Of a stretch of 64,000 bases of DNA, positions 18,153 to 29,600 are shown piece after piece; position 1 is the first letter of the stretch; each line of letters opens with the position of its first letter. The DNA lies in the NCBI RefSeq assembly GCF_017742245.1, contig NZ_JAGHKO010000014.1, positions 372,001 through 436,000 on the forward strand, given 5' to 3'. The position numbers and the translations under genes were made by a program. The notes under the pieces are model-generated. The model was not told where the DNA came from and made no database searches. It saw nothing but the letters and a program-made list of their open reading frames with translations. The DNA is from Niastella soli (GTDB lineage Bacteria; Bacteroidota; Bacteroidia; Chitinophagales; Chitinophagaceae).

Positions 18153-18215
18153 CTATGCGCTATTTTGATAAGTGTGTAATATTTGGCAATAGCCGTGTTG
18201 ATTTGGGGAATAAGC
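18153..18215. promoter_or_regulatory. 21-bp-period direct-repeat operator, copy 1
   Basis: Two clear 21-bp units (18174-18194 and 18195-18215, core GTGTTGATTTGGGGAATAA) and a weaker third unit on the left. It lies about 340 bp upstream of the truncated partner gene. Related elements are at 35566-35607, 47908-47949 and 50409-50450. Confidence 0.6.
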
Positions 18216-18250
18216 GTGTAAGTGAGATAATAATTAATTATATTCTGTAG

Positions 18251-18276
18251 TTGGCACAAGCGGACGCTTGCGCCAA
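18251..18276. repeat. Dispersed palindromic intergenic repeat, copy 3
   Basis: A hairpin with arms TTGGCACAAGC and GCTTGCGCCAA (one mismatch) around GGAC. It has the same AGCGGACGCT core as the copies near 12306, 12999 and 47975. Confidence 0.65.
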
Positions 18277-18385
18277 ATAACACATACCTCCTCGCCTACT
18301 TTAACAACGACCTGTCAGGAGCGCATGAACCCACTACAAGTGCAAGCTCAAATGGCGCACCTTACAGGTCTCTCTTTCCAGGTTT

Positions 18386-20764
18386 TTATTCAACAATCCA
18401 TTCATGAATACCAGTAGCATACTCTTTAGGCAATTGTACCTCCAGCTTTAGCGCGCTGGTAGTAACCGGTTCAAATGTAACCGTATTGTATTTATCCTTA
18501 GTCAATTCATATGGAGTAGTATGTTGAACCTTTACCCATTCGCCCGCCTTTAAATAATAGATCGTCCAGCTGGCGGGAATGCGGCAACCGCCCCAGGGCC
18601 CATCATCAAACCAATACACTTTACAGGACGACACAGTACGTTCTCCATTAAAATCATACTGCACCCATTCAGTAGTATTCTTCTTTGGCCACCAGTGAAA
18701 ATAAGGTACGGTGTTGTCTTTTGAATCAACCGGTTCAAACTGATCATGCACCGCCATAAGGCTTCTTGATTGTATACTGGCCGTTACCTTACTGGTATAG
18801 GCAACCGTAGGCGCTGGTTGCGGCCGTGCAGCAGATGCGGTATAAGGGATCCACACCGTCATCTCCCCTGCCCCGCGGTTATCCCAGGCATAATAGGGTA
18901 TTGCGGTTACTGTTTGCCGGGTGGTGATCAGCTCGCTGGTGTTCAACTGGCGTTTGGCACCGCTGCCGGTCATGGTAATGGTATTTACGCCGTTTAACAG
19001 GTTGCCGGCATAACTTACCTGCATAGGCGCGTTCTTATCTACCACAATATTCTGCACCAGGCTGTCTTTATTGTCCCACCCTTCCAGACAATACACCATC
19101 GGCCCATACTGTACGGCAAACCGCCCCGTATCGGCCGCTACTCGTTTATCGGCAAAAATATGCCGGGGCTGCATGGGCAGCTCCAACACCATACTATCGC
19201 CGCTTTTCCAGACCCGGTTGATAATTGCATAGCCATTTTTAACCGGGACACTCTTTACCGGATGCCCAGCTAACAGGAGGCGGAACGGTTGGTTGTCTTC
19301 CCTGGAATAATAAAGATTGCCCTGCCGCTCCTTCGCCGATGCCCAACCGGGAATTCGTACATACAGGGCAAACCTGGTTGGCTTGTCAACTCCAATACTT
19401 ATTGCAATACGTCCACCCCAGGGATAATTGGTTGTCTGCGTGAGTTGCACATTGCCCGCGGGCAATTTGATGGTACTGTGATTGCTCATAAACAGGTTCA
19501 CATACAGGTCATTCCTATTTTGTGCATATACATAACCAGGTACCGAGGGTAAAAAGCGCGTCATATTACTGATACAACAGGCGCAGGAAAACCAGCCGCT
19601 GCGGTCGTGCTGCCCAACCGAGGCAAGCGGATTAGGATAAAAGAATTTCGTGCCGTTTAGCGACATGCCCGACAGCAATCCGTTGTACAGCGTGCGTTCC
19701 AGCACATCCATATATTTGGCATCGCCATGCAGCAGGAACATCCGGTAATTCCAATACACGTTGGCAATGGCAGCGCAGGTCTCGGCATAGGCGCTCATAT
19801 TGGGCAGGTAAAACCCATCGCCAAACGCCTCACCATTATTGGTAGCGCCAATACCGCCCGTGATGTACAGCTTTCTCGTCACCACATCCGTCCAGATGGC
19901 ATCGATGGCCCTTAGATAAGCGGTATCACCCGTAAGCGCCGCGATATCGGCCATACCACTATACATATACGCCGCCCGCACGGCATGGCCAACTGCTTCG
20001 GTTTGGTCCACCACTTTTTTATTGGCCTGGTTGTATACATCGCCCTGTGGACCGCGTACATCCAAAAAGAATTTAGCAAGATCGAGGTATTTCTTATTGC
20101 CTGTAATGCGATACAGTTTCGCCAGGCCGATCTCTACGATCTGGTGCCCGGGATAGATCTCCCGTTTGCCCCAACCAAAGTCTTTACACAACAAGTCGGC
20201 ATTTTCTATTGCGATATTCAGCAGGTTCTTTTTACCCGTGGCATTGTAATGCGCATAGGCGGCTTCGTACAGATGACCGGCATTGTATAACTCATGACTC
20301 AGCACCGAATCCATTACCCAGCGTTGGGTACCGATCCACTCATGGGGTTTCGCTGCGTTTATAGTACGAAACGTAAACAAATACCCATCGGGCTCCTGCG
20401 CCTGGCCAATGATAGCTATCAACGAATCAAGGTATTTCGCCAATGTTGGATTGGGCGCCACCTGTAAGGCATAGGAAGCACCTTCAATCCATTTATAAAC
20501 ATCGGTATCATCGAATGTATATTCCGAACAAACCTTATTCTCACGCTTACCGGCGGCCGCCAGAAAATTATCGATACGCCCATGTTCCCGACACATTTTT
20601 AGAATATAGGGAATGGTGACGGTGGCGTTTATGTTTAGCTTGGGTTGCCAGAAGTTGTCTGTCACTTTTACGTGAGTGAAAGACACAGGTTGTATGGGGT
20701 AATCTTTTACCTGGGCAATGGTAGTTATAGGTAGTAATAGTATAAATATGGTGTATCTGTTCAT
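18386..20764 (-). CDS. Glycoside hydrolase family 127 (beta-L-arabinofuranosidase-like)
   Basis: A 792-residue exported enzyme (signal peptide 1-17). The alpha/alpha-barrel region matches GH127 (DUF1680). The four residues known from the bifidobacterial HypBA1 enzyme are in place with the right spacing: Glu312 in GEAFGDGF, Glu328 and Cys330 in AETCAA, and Cys396-Cys397 in FSCACC. These are the acid/base, the zinc ligands and the cysteine nucleophile. The C-terminal 150 residues are a beta-rich carbohydrate-binding-like domain (FDGPW-GGCRIPASW-type strand). The enzyme should remove beta-L-arabinofuranose from plant glycoproteins or similar glycans in the periplasm. It is not part of a SusC/SusD operon here; the S9 peptidase lies upstream in the same direction, about 170 bp away. 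Confidence 0.92.
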   Translation of the reverse strand: MNRYTIFILLLPITTIAQVKDYPIQPVSFTHVKVTDNFWQPKLNINATVTIPYILKMCREHGRIDNFLAAAGKRENKVCSEYTFDDTDVYKWIEGASYALQVAPNPTLAKYLDSLIAIIGQAQEPDGYLFTFRTINAAKPHEWIGTQRWVMDSVLSHELYNAGHLYEAAYAHYNATGKKNLLNIAIENADLLCKDFGWGKREIYPGHQIVEIGLAKLYRITGNKKYLDLAKFFLDVRGPQGDVYNQANKKVVDQTEAVGHAVRAAYMYSGMADIAALTGDTAYLRAIDAIWTDVVTRKLYITGGIGATNNGEAFGDGFYLPNMSAYAETCAAIANVYWNYRMFLLHGDAKYMDVLERTLYNGLLSGMSLNGTKFFYPNPLASVGQHDRSGWFSCACCISNMTRFLPSVPGYVYAQNRNDLYVNLFMSNHSTIKLPAGNVQLTQTTNYPWGGRIAISIGVDKPTRFALYVRIPGWASAKERQGNLYYSREDNQPFRLLLAGHPVKSVPVKNGYAIINRVWKSGDSMVLELPMQPRHIFADKRVAADTGRFAVQYGPMVYCLEGWDNKDSLVQNIVVDKNAPMQVSYAGNLLNGVNTITMTGSGAKRQLNTSELITTRQTVTAIPYYAWDNRGAGEMTVWIPYTASAARPQPAPTVAYTSKVTASIQSRSLMAVHDQFEPVDSKDNTVPYFHWWPKKNTTEWVQYDFNGERTVSSCKVYWFDDGPWGGCRIPASWTIYYLKAGEWVKVQHTTPYELTKDKYNTVTFEPVTTSALKLEVQLPKEYATGIHEWIVE

Positions 20765-20930
20765 AAAATTGCAGTTTGTAAGTTTGTTAGTTCTTTAGTT
20801 AAAAGACAGGGGATTTAAGAACCAATAACTAACAAACTAAATAACTAAAAAACTATTACTTTAACTGGCGCCACGCCTTCAGCGGGATGCCCAACGTAGA
20901 ATAGGAGGTTCATCTTATCTTAGTTGCTTC

Positions 20931-23042
20931 TCACTCCCCTTTATTCCGGTCCGGAGGGTCTACGCCAAAGAACTTCCTGACAAAAAAATCACGTTTCTTT
21001 AACCGTCCATATGAGCCGCCATCACTATGCCCCATACCCGGGACCACCAGTAAGTCGAAGACCTTACCGGCTTTTATCAAAGCACTGGCAAATCGGTAGG
21101 TTGATTCCGGGGGGACATTGTTATCGGCTTCGCCTACAATAAGCAGCAACGAGCCCTGCAGTTTAGCGGCATTGGTAATATTGCTTTGCGCTGCATAATG
21201 CGGCCCTACAGGATATCCCATCCATTGTTCATTCCACCATTGTTTGTCGATGCGGTTATCGTGACAACCACAAGCCGACACCGCCGCTTTATAAAACTCA
21301 GGATGGAACAACAAGGCGCCGGCAGAGTTTTGTCCGCCCGCAGACGTGCCGTACAACCCTACGCGTGTTGTATCTATATAGGGATATTTCTTAGCCAGCG
21401 CTTTTATCCATAAGATGCGATCGGGCAGACCGGCATCGGCGAGGTTTTTCCAGCATACATCATGAAAGGCCTTGGAGCGATTGGCCGTGCCCATGCCATC
21501 GCATTGTACTACTATAAAACCCAGCGCTGCCATAGATTGCATTTCGCCATAGTTCATAAAACGCTTTGGCACAAACGCATCCTGTGGACCAGCATAAATA
21601 TTTTCTATAACGGGATACTTCTGGGTGCTGTCAAACCCCGGCGGCCGGCACACAATGCCCCAAATATCGGTAAAGCCATCGCGGCCTTTGGCCACAAATA
21701 CTTCGGGCAGACGAATACCCAGGTTTTGGAAAGCGGTTATATCAGCCCGTTCTATGACGGAGATCAATTTCCCGTCTGCTGTACGGCGCAGTTCGGTCAC
21801 CGCAGGCAAATCGGGACGGGAGTAATTATCTATAAAATATTGACGGTCGGGTGAGAAACTACACTGGTGACTGCCATTGGCGGGTGTGAGCGAAACCAGG
21901 TTTTTACCATCGAACCCAATGCGGTAGTAATGGAGGTTGTAGGGATCTTCCCCTGCGTTCAACCCACTGGCCTGGAACCAGATCACCCGTTTTACTTCAT
22001 CCACACTGTCAACTTTTCGCACCACCCAATCACCTTTTGTGATGGCGTTTTTGACGCCGCCCTTTTCGGCATCTAACAAATACAAATGATTATAGCCATA
22101 TATTTCACTGCTCCAGATAATTTCATTGTTGACGGCGGTATACCAGGAGAAAATGCGGCTTTCGAAAATAAAGGTGCTCGTTTGCTGCTCGATGAGGTTG
22201 CGTGTGGCGCCGGTAGTTGCATTCACCTGAATAATACGATATCGTTGATGACCGCGGTCGGCTTTTTCAAAGGTAAAATAGCTGTTATCGCCGGTGCGCC
22301 AGTGGATCCAGGGATAGTCCAGAAAGTTGTATAATTCAGTATCGGCTTTCACCAGCTTTTTATCAGCTACGTTAATGGTGAACAGCTCATACCCGGTGAA
22401 CGGGTCACCGGGTTGAGCATACTCATGTGACTGTAAAACACCCCGCGACGTGGTATCTACGGAAGACAATACATAATATACCGGCTTCTCGGCCACGGGG
22501 TAAATATGAAAAACAACAAGGTGTTTGCTATCGGGTGACCATTGGATTTGTCCGTAAGGGTTAGTAGTATCGCCATTGAAAGAACACTGCACAGCGGCCC
22601 CGCCCACTGATGGTCGCAGGAAGATATTTCCCGCCTGGATATAAGCGGTCCATTGTTTATCGGGCGAACAACTATCGGAAGGGCGTTGGCGGACCCAGCG
22701 GCTTTTTATGCCACCATTGACAATCCCATTATCGGTAGTAGTTATATAGGATGTACTGTCTGTGAGTTTTGTTTTGGTACCGGTACGGGCTTCTACATAC
22801 CAGTATTCCCTGGAACTGTCAGCGAGTATATTTCGGTACCAGAACCCTTTGTTATCGGGTTGCCAGTGCGCCCTGACATTTCCTTTGAGCACGGCATTTT
22901 TTGCCAATGAATCGAGCCGGGTAGCGGATTTGTAGGCAGCGAGTATTTCGGTACGGGAGGGCTGGTAGGGCGGCAAGGATTGCGCCCAGCCAGTATACCG
23001 GCTAGTGATAAGGAATAGTAACCAAAGGAGGCGATTACGCAT
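20931..23042 (-). CDS. S9B prolyl oligopeptidase (dipeptidyl-peptidase IV-like)
   Basis: A 703-residue exported serine peptidase (signal peptide 1-20). It has an N-terminal beta-propeller (DPP4 N region, about 60-430) with repeated W-SPD--- blades (QIQWSPDSKHLVVF, CSFSPDRQYFID), then an alpha/beta-hydrolase domain. The catalytic triad is Ser567 in G-T-S-A-G-G, Asp640 in GEADNNVPPE and His672 in GMGHSDGG. Enzymes of this family release dipeptides, usually after proline, from peptide N-termini in the periplasm. Together with the GH127 enzyme downstream it could process proline-rich arabinosylated plant glycoproteins; that link is inference. Confidence 0.9.
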   Translation of the reverse strand: MRNRLLWLLFLITSRYTGWAQSLPPYQPSRTEILAAYKSATRLDSLAKNAVLKGNVRAHWQPDNKGFWYRNILADSSREYWYVEARTGTKTKLTDSTSYITTTDNGIVNGGIKSRWVRQRPSDSCSPDKQWTAYIQAGNIFLRPSVGGAAVQCSFNGDTTNPYGQIQWSPDSKHLVVFHIYPVAEKPVYYVLSSVDTTSRGVLQSHEYAQPGDPFTGYELFTINVADKKLVKADTELYNFLDYPWIHWRTGDNSYFTFEKADRGHQRYRIIQVNATTGATRNLIEQQTSTFIFESRIFSWYTAVNNEIIWSSEIYGYNHLYLLDAEKGGVKNAITKGDWVVRKVDSVDEVKRVIWFQASGLNAGEDPYNLHYYRIGFDGKNLVSLTPANGSHQCSFSPDRQYFIDNYSRPDLPAVTELRRTADGKLISVIERADITAFQNLGIRLPEVFVAKGRDGFTDIWGIVCRPPGFDSTQKYPVIENIYAGPQDAFVPKRFMNYGEMQSMAALGFIVVQCDGMGTANRSKAFHDVCWKNLADAGLPDRILWIKALAKKYPYIDTTRVGLYGTSAGGQNSAGALLFHPEFYKAAVSACGCHDNRIDKQWWNEQWMGYPVGPHYAAQSNITNAAKLQGSLLLIVGEADNNVPPESTYRFASALIKAGKVFDLLVVPGMGHSDGGSYGRLKKRDFFVRKFFGVDPPDRNKGE

Positions 23043-23137
23043 TGCGTTAATTTTGGTGCTTATATTAAAATTAACGCAATGGCATTGCGTGAACCGGCTT
23101 CAGGCTAACCGATCGTTTACCGATATTGACTGGTTGG

Positions 23138-23162
23138 AAAAGAAAAGCCGCCCGAAGGCGGC
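23138..23162 (-). terminator. Rho-independent terminator after module B
   Basis: The hairpin GCCGCC-CGAA-GGCGGC (23147-23162) is followed on the minus strand by TTTTCTTTT. It lies 41 bp past the stop of the Imm26-like gene and closes the toxin module. Confidence 0.75.
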
Positions 23163-23202
23163 AATCTTATTAAGGCGCCCCGCATCGGGGCCTGGTATTG
23201 CT

Positions 23203-23658
23203 TTAGCATTTTAGAAGTTTGGCTAATCGCTTTTCAACAAAACCGTATCCGGCAAGCCCATCATCGGGATATTCATCGGGATTATCACCCTGTGCCATAA
23301 GTTCAGTCTTTATTTCATTTAAATTATCATCATAATAAACCTTAGAATATTCACCACTTATCAAATCCTTTCGCTTGAAAACCGGCACATTCCAGCTTGC
23401 ACCATTAAAGTTTGACATGATACCTAAACTGATCCATGTTCCTTTATCCAGCCCTCTGGAACCAAATCGTTTAATCATAATATATTCCGCAGCATTTAAC
23501 TTTATGTCGTCCAAAGCCGGAAGTTCCCTGAATGTTTGCTTGAGAAAATACCCTAACAACACCTCTTTTTGTTCCCGGGCTATAACCCCTATTGCATAAC
23601 ACGATCCAATCGGGATCGCAAATACCTGCCCTACACTATATTTACCTTTTTTTTGCAT
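23203..23658 (-). CDS. Imm26-like cytosolic immunity protein
   Basis: A 151-residue protein without signal peptide or membrane segment. The N-terminal pattern KYSVGQVFAIPIGSCYAIGVIA is like the opening strands of the Imm26 family of immunity proteins. The middle part (RELPALDDIKL, WISLG) also fits that family's mixed alpha/beta pattern. It starts 11 bp after the stop of the RHS toxin carrying a nuclease-like tip. A cytosolic immunity protein agrees with a DNase or RNase toxin. The family call is moderate; the immunity role is supported mostly by position. Confidence 0.75.
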   Translation of the reverse strand: MQKKGKYSVGQVFAIPIGSCYAIGVIAREQKEVLLGYFLKQTFRELPALDDIKLNAAEYIMIKRFGSRGLDKGTWISLGIMSNFNGASWNVPVFKRKDLISGEYSKVYYDDNLNEIKTELMAQGDNPDEYPDDGLAGYGFVEKRLAKLLKC

Positions 23659-23669
23659 GTATATTATTA

Positions 23670-26600
23670 TTACTTCTTTTGACCTTTTTGCAAATTTTTT
23701 ATAAAATCTACAGCAGCCTGAATATACTCATCCCTGCTTTTATGATTGTCTCTAATTGGCTTGATCTTATTCAAAGCTGGTTTATGCTTATCATGTAATT
23801 GCTGTTCCCTTCCTCGCTGAACTTTATAATCATTTGTCCTAACATCCACTTCGTATTCCAGGTCTTTTGTTTCTTCTGCTCTTGCGTGTTCTTTTTCTCT
23901 CCTTTTCAGATCTTTTGTTCTGCCACTACGCTGCACTTTACCATCTTCATCTTTTAGAACGTAGGTTCCTCCCGTTGCCTGTTCAGCTTCGTCACTTTTC
24001 TTTTTCGCCAAAAGCATTCCCTGTATCTTCTCTCGTCCAACCAAAAAGGATATATAGTCCTTCTGTTTCACTGTAGTCGTCTGGCCTAAAGCATCGGTTG
24101 TAATTACCATTTCTACCGGTTCTACCGGGGTTAATACAGAACCAGCGCTAGCGCCAGCCACCGCCTCAATTGTTTCGAGTGTCCGATAAGTACGATATAT
24201 GACAACTCCGGTCTCAACCAATTCTTCAAGCACAAAAACGCACGCTGGACAATCTCCTTTAGGATCATTAAACCTGATGGGATTATCATAGTTAGAAACG
24301 TATGGAGACCACATTTCCATACGCTCAATTTTCGGATCAATCTGCCACCATCTGCCTAATTGTGGATCAAGATTTCTATAGAACGCATCATACTGATCAA
24401 GGTCTAACTCTGTAGTTTGCTCTATTCCATTATACCTGTATTTATTTTCAGGGGCTCCAAAGTTAAGCGCCTTCGAACTTATCCCTGCCATCGTTAACCC
24501 AAACGGATAATAATGCGTTTCCTCCAGAACAGGTCCTTTTGTATGTACCACCTGCAGGTTATCAAAGAACACTTCTACCGGGCTTTCATTACTTACAAAC
24601 ACATACAAATACCCATTGCGTTTTACCGGAATACCCATCAACTGGTGATCACTGACCACATTGGCATCCCTTACCCGGTCAAAATTACCGTCAAGATACT
24701 TGAAATTTTCATCCAGCAGCACCCAATTTATATAAGCCCTGGGTATTGTTCCATTGCCACGCAAGGGGTCAGTCAGGAAATCACTGACTTTATTGTGAAT
24801 GTCGCCAATGTTGTTTAAACTGGTGGCAGTAACCGCTTTGCCGGCCGTAGCCCCGGTGGGCGCCGCCAGCAAGCCCGTCAACAGGTCCATTACTGGTATG
24901 GGATAATTATCGCTACCGGCATTGTTTTCAAAATAGTACGACTTGCCAAAGATATCAATGCGGTCGCCGCTCATTACCTTCAGCGTGATGCCCAACCCGG
25001 TTTCGCCGCCTGCAGCAGTAGCTTTCAGCTTATACAATTGCTGGCTCAACCCGGTTACATTACTATTAGGATTATTATTCACCGGTGGATCATCTGCCAG
25101 GTCACCGCCGTTCTTGTTGATATAATCCGTAATACCAGTGGCATCGCCTCGTAACGCAATTTTATTAATGTCGATATTATAATACTCCTTTTCTTTATAC
25201 ACCGCATCTGCCGGGTTCCCAAGGCTTCCTTCGAGTGTAACCGCGGGGTAGATATCCTGTTGTAACTCGTCGGTGATCACCATGCGCACATTGCCGAGGT
25301 GGTCCTTAATAAAATAATCATGATCGTAATGAGCAGACTTATTATTTAAAGCCGGCATAAAACGTGTTCGGCCTTCTTCGTGGCTAATGAACTGAAGCTT
25401 GTCGGTATAGCCCAGACTGGTAAGTTCTGTTTTTTCATACGCCTTGCTTTCGTATACCGCACCGCCCAAATACGTGGTGGTAGTAGTGACATCGCCAATG
25501 TACGGCTGGCCATTATAAGTTACCGTAACACTTTTCTCCAGCACGATCTTCTGTAGTTTGGCGCCCAGCGCATCGTAAACATAGTTGATCGTCCCTTTCT
25601 CTTTTGTCAGATCATTCTTGTCTTTTATTTTGATCTCCGCAGGCAGGTTCAGGTGGTTATAGGTAATAGCCCCATCAGTCGCTGCCATATTTTGATCAGG
25701 ATTGGCTACTCCTTTAATTTGCTTGTTGAGATCGATGACCATGTTGCCATTGGCATCGTACCCATAATCATTACCGGTGGAATTGTTATCTTCAAAATCG
25801 CCGAGGCCGCCGCCCAATCCATCGCTTACGGTCATTAACTGGTTACTCAACTCGCTTTTATAATAATGGTACCGAAGGTCATCTATCTGCGCAGGGCCGG
25901 TCACTTTCAGTCCGTATTGCTGCATACGCAAAATATTCCCATTGGCATCATATGCTTTGGTGGGGTCAGGCGTACCATCGCCCATGACCACGTTGTAGTT
26001 CACCTGCGAATTATTCCATAAATGATCGTTGGTATTTTGTTGTTTGAACTCAGCCCGCATCAACCGGTCGGCGGCATCGTAGGTATAATCATATTTCCGT
26101 CTGATGTCGTCGCCATCGCTTTTCCATAACATACCGGTTATATTGCCATTGAACGTGCCCTGTGCAAATGCCTCCCCTGCTTTATTGGCAGTGCGGTCGT
26201 ATCCCAGTTCATAACCAAACAGAACGCCGTCGGTGGTTTGTCCTTCAATGGTCAGGTAATCGCGGTTCATGCCCTGCACCCAGTTCCTAATGCTATAGGA
26301 ATATTTCAGATCCTGCAACGGCACACCGGTATAGTTGTTGTTCACGTCCTTTTTCTGGCCGATGCTTTTTATCAGCAGATTGCCAAGGGCGTCGTATTCA
26401 TTCGAAGCAATAATGGTTTCAGGTTTGTTTACCGCTACCCCATTTATCACGCTGCTGATCTTTTTGGAAACACTGGTGATCTGACCCAGGTCGTTGAGGG
26501 TATTTTTTGTAACTATTACATGGGTCTGTGGATTGCTACTACCTGTCTTCTCCTGCTTCTGGATCTGCACCAGCGGCTGGCCCGTGAAGGTATACTGCGT

Positions 26601-29600
26601 GGTGGTTATATCTGTGCCGCCGGTTTTGTTTTTGCTTTTAACCTGTATTGTTCTTCCTTTATCGTCATACAGCATTACTGAATACAGGTATTCGCTGGTG
26701 GTGCCTAACACTTTTACCTGCATCCAGGTTGGTAGTCCCTGAGTTTGCCTGCTTTGAGTAACCGGGTCGGGATAAGGGAAGCTGGTGTAAGCGGTGTTTA
26801 TATCCGGGCTGCCGGCATAGGTATTATCGATAGAACCGCTGAGCCCGCTTGCGGCCGGAATATTGTTATAGTCATCATAACCTGTTTTGGTAAGCAGCGT
26901 AAAACTACCGGTCCCGGGAATAGGATTACGCGATACCAACATTCCCTGATAACTGGTTTCTGCATCAACGCCGGTTAACTGATCAACCTGTAATTGCAAG
27001 CTGGCAGTGGTGCCAATCCAGGTAGTGATCCCGCTTATCACCGGTCTGTTCTGCGGATCGTATAAAGTGGTTACCCATTGGTTATCTGGTTTCATGCGGG
27101 CATCCTGAGTAAATACCAGGCGATCACGCACATCATACACCATGGTCATTTCACCGGCGCCCGGCAGTTTTCTCCGGGTCAGGCGTTTTCTGACATCATA
27201 TTCATAGCGGAAACTCAATTCATTGGCCACTTCACCCCAGCCGCCATTGGCGGAAGAAGGCCAGCCCAGGGTATGCAAGGTTTGTACTCCTTTGGGTTGA
27301 ACCACTGCGCGTAACTGGTTCAGGTCATCATACACATAATAGGTGCATAACCAGCCAGCGTAACCGGAACCGCCTCCATCATCGGGCGCAGCGGTAAGCT
27401 GCACCTTTTTCAACAACAACTGTCCCTGCGTATCCTTAAATTCTATAACCTGTTTGCCGTCTTCATCGGTGGTGATCGTTTTACTCAGTTGGCCTTCTGG
27501 ATAAGCTCCATCCATTATATAATTACCCCAATCATTTACCACGTCGTTCACATGCCAGATCTTCACATCGTCCACGACGGTATTTAAATGATACCCATTT
27601 TCAATACCGCGCCCGGCCCCTACCCAGTTGTCACCTGCGGCCATTGTTTTTTCTATCCGGTTTAACGGAGAAGCCTCATAATCGGATTGCTGATAATAAT
27701 AGGCATCATCGGGATTTTGTATGGCATGGAAGGTGTTTAATTCACTCAGGGCATTCAACTTAAACTTACCATTGGTGGCGCCCGATACATAGGGCAACCA
27801 GGATTGCGGCTGCCGGCCATAGTTATCATACAATACCGGGGTCACAACATCTTTGTTATTCTTTCCTGCCTGCATATCAACAGCCTGCATCACTCTGCCC
27901 AATCCATCGAGATAGGCAGTGGATTGTTTTACCTCAGCCACCTGTGAAGGCAGTACCGCATCCTGTTCTGTTAAAATGCCTGCATGGGTGAACGCCCTGG
28001 TACGGATGTAATTAAGGTTGTCTACATCCAGGGTACCTATTGTTATTACGCATGCATTAGTATAAGCATCTTCAGCGCCACAGCTGACTTTCCGGCGATA
28101 CCAGGTATTGACAGACAGTGCTGGCGGCTGATAAGTAAGATCGTTGGCGCCGGCTATAGCCGTGAAGGTGATGCCATCGGTGGACTGCTGCCACTCGTAC
28201 GTATAACTGCCATTACAGCCACCGCCGCTGGCTTTGCCGGCCGACAATTTTCCAGGAATGGCTCCGGCGGGGAGAGTGATGGCCGACGGGGTTAACACAC
28301 CCGGTTTTAATTGCCGCCAGGCATCTACCCATACAATATTACTGGTCGCCGGCACCCGGTGACTGGTTACTATAACCCGGTACCAGGTTTTGGTTTTTAT
28401 ACCGGTAGGCGTGTAGGTGCTGCCGGTAGCGCCGTTAATATCATGGAAAGTAACCCCATCGGCCGACTGCTGCCACTGATAGCTATAGCTGCCATCGCCC
28501 CCACTGATACTGCTTACACTAAGCGGAGTGGCAGTACCATTATAATAAACTATTTGAGTGGGTGGTGTTACAGCGCCCAGTACAATGGCCGGCCAGGGAA
28601 TCACTGTTACATCAACATATTTAAAGTCTGTACAACCTGCCGGCATGTCCCAGCAAAAACCGCAATCCGTTGCATTGCGATAATGATAGCGGTAAGTACC
28701 AACTGCTGGTGGGGTATGCGAAAATGAAGCCTTGTTCGCAAAAGCATTCTGGAAGATGTTCCAGTTGGCGCCCGCATCGTTACTGCACCAGTAATGGGGT
28801 GAACCAATGCCACCAGATGTAGAAATAGTAACAGACTGATCAATATAAATAGTAGCGGCGCTTGCCGTAATTGTTTCTTCTCTTGGGGTTGGTATGACGA
28901 ACACATCCAGCTGCCGGGAGTTGGTCACGCAGCCGTCCGGACTAAACCCCCGGATCAAATAATTATATACCCCAGGTGCGTTCACAGGTAATTCGAACCC
29001 GATCCCTTCGAACAGCTGTGCGCCGGTCTCTGCATCATACCAGCGATAGTAACTGCCGTTACCTTCGGCTATCAGCGCGGTTTCCACCCCTTCGCAGGGC
29101 GTCAGGTTCCCCGTTACCGTTGGCGGCGTGAGGGACTGAATATCAAAATCGATCTGGTGATAACCAGCCTGTAAACAAGCGCCAGTTTTGGTCACCTTTG
29201 AAAAATAGCTATACTGTTGTGAAGGGTTAAAAGCCTGGATCTCAAAATAGCCGGTGGTATTTTGTCCAATCTGGTCATATCCCTGTCCGTTATAATGATA
29301 CAGCTGAAAGGCAACGCCCGGCGTTGGAGACGTCATCTGGATCTGCGCTATACCAGTACCGCATTCCCGGGCAAAATTGATATAATGCGAAACAGGCGTT
29401 TGGAAACTGGGCGAATAGGACATTCGCTCAGATTCGCAGCCATCACTATATAAACTTACCCAAACCTTGCTGCCCTGGCTGGCATAGAAAGTATACTCGC
29501 TATAGCCGTCCACACCGTTAAATGCATCAGATTTTATCGGCTCCGTGGCGTCTTCGCTTTCCCACCAGATAAATTCGCCGGAAGTCACAAAGCCAAAACC

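Larger units (their letters stand above)
17817..18385. other. Intergenic region upstream of the collapsed toxin module
   Basis: About 570 bp. It contains the 21-bp-period direct repeats (18153-18215), overlapping inverted arms (18143-18156 and 18189-18203) and a palindromic repeat at 18251-18276. No gene is recognised. Confidence 0.5.

Noticed and set aside
18098-18283. 61-codon frame upstream of the collapsed module
   Set aside because: It lies across the repeat operator and the palindromic repeat; better explained as regulatory DNA.
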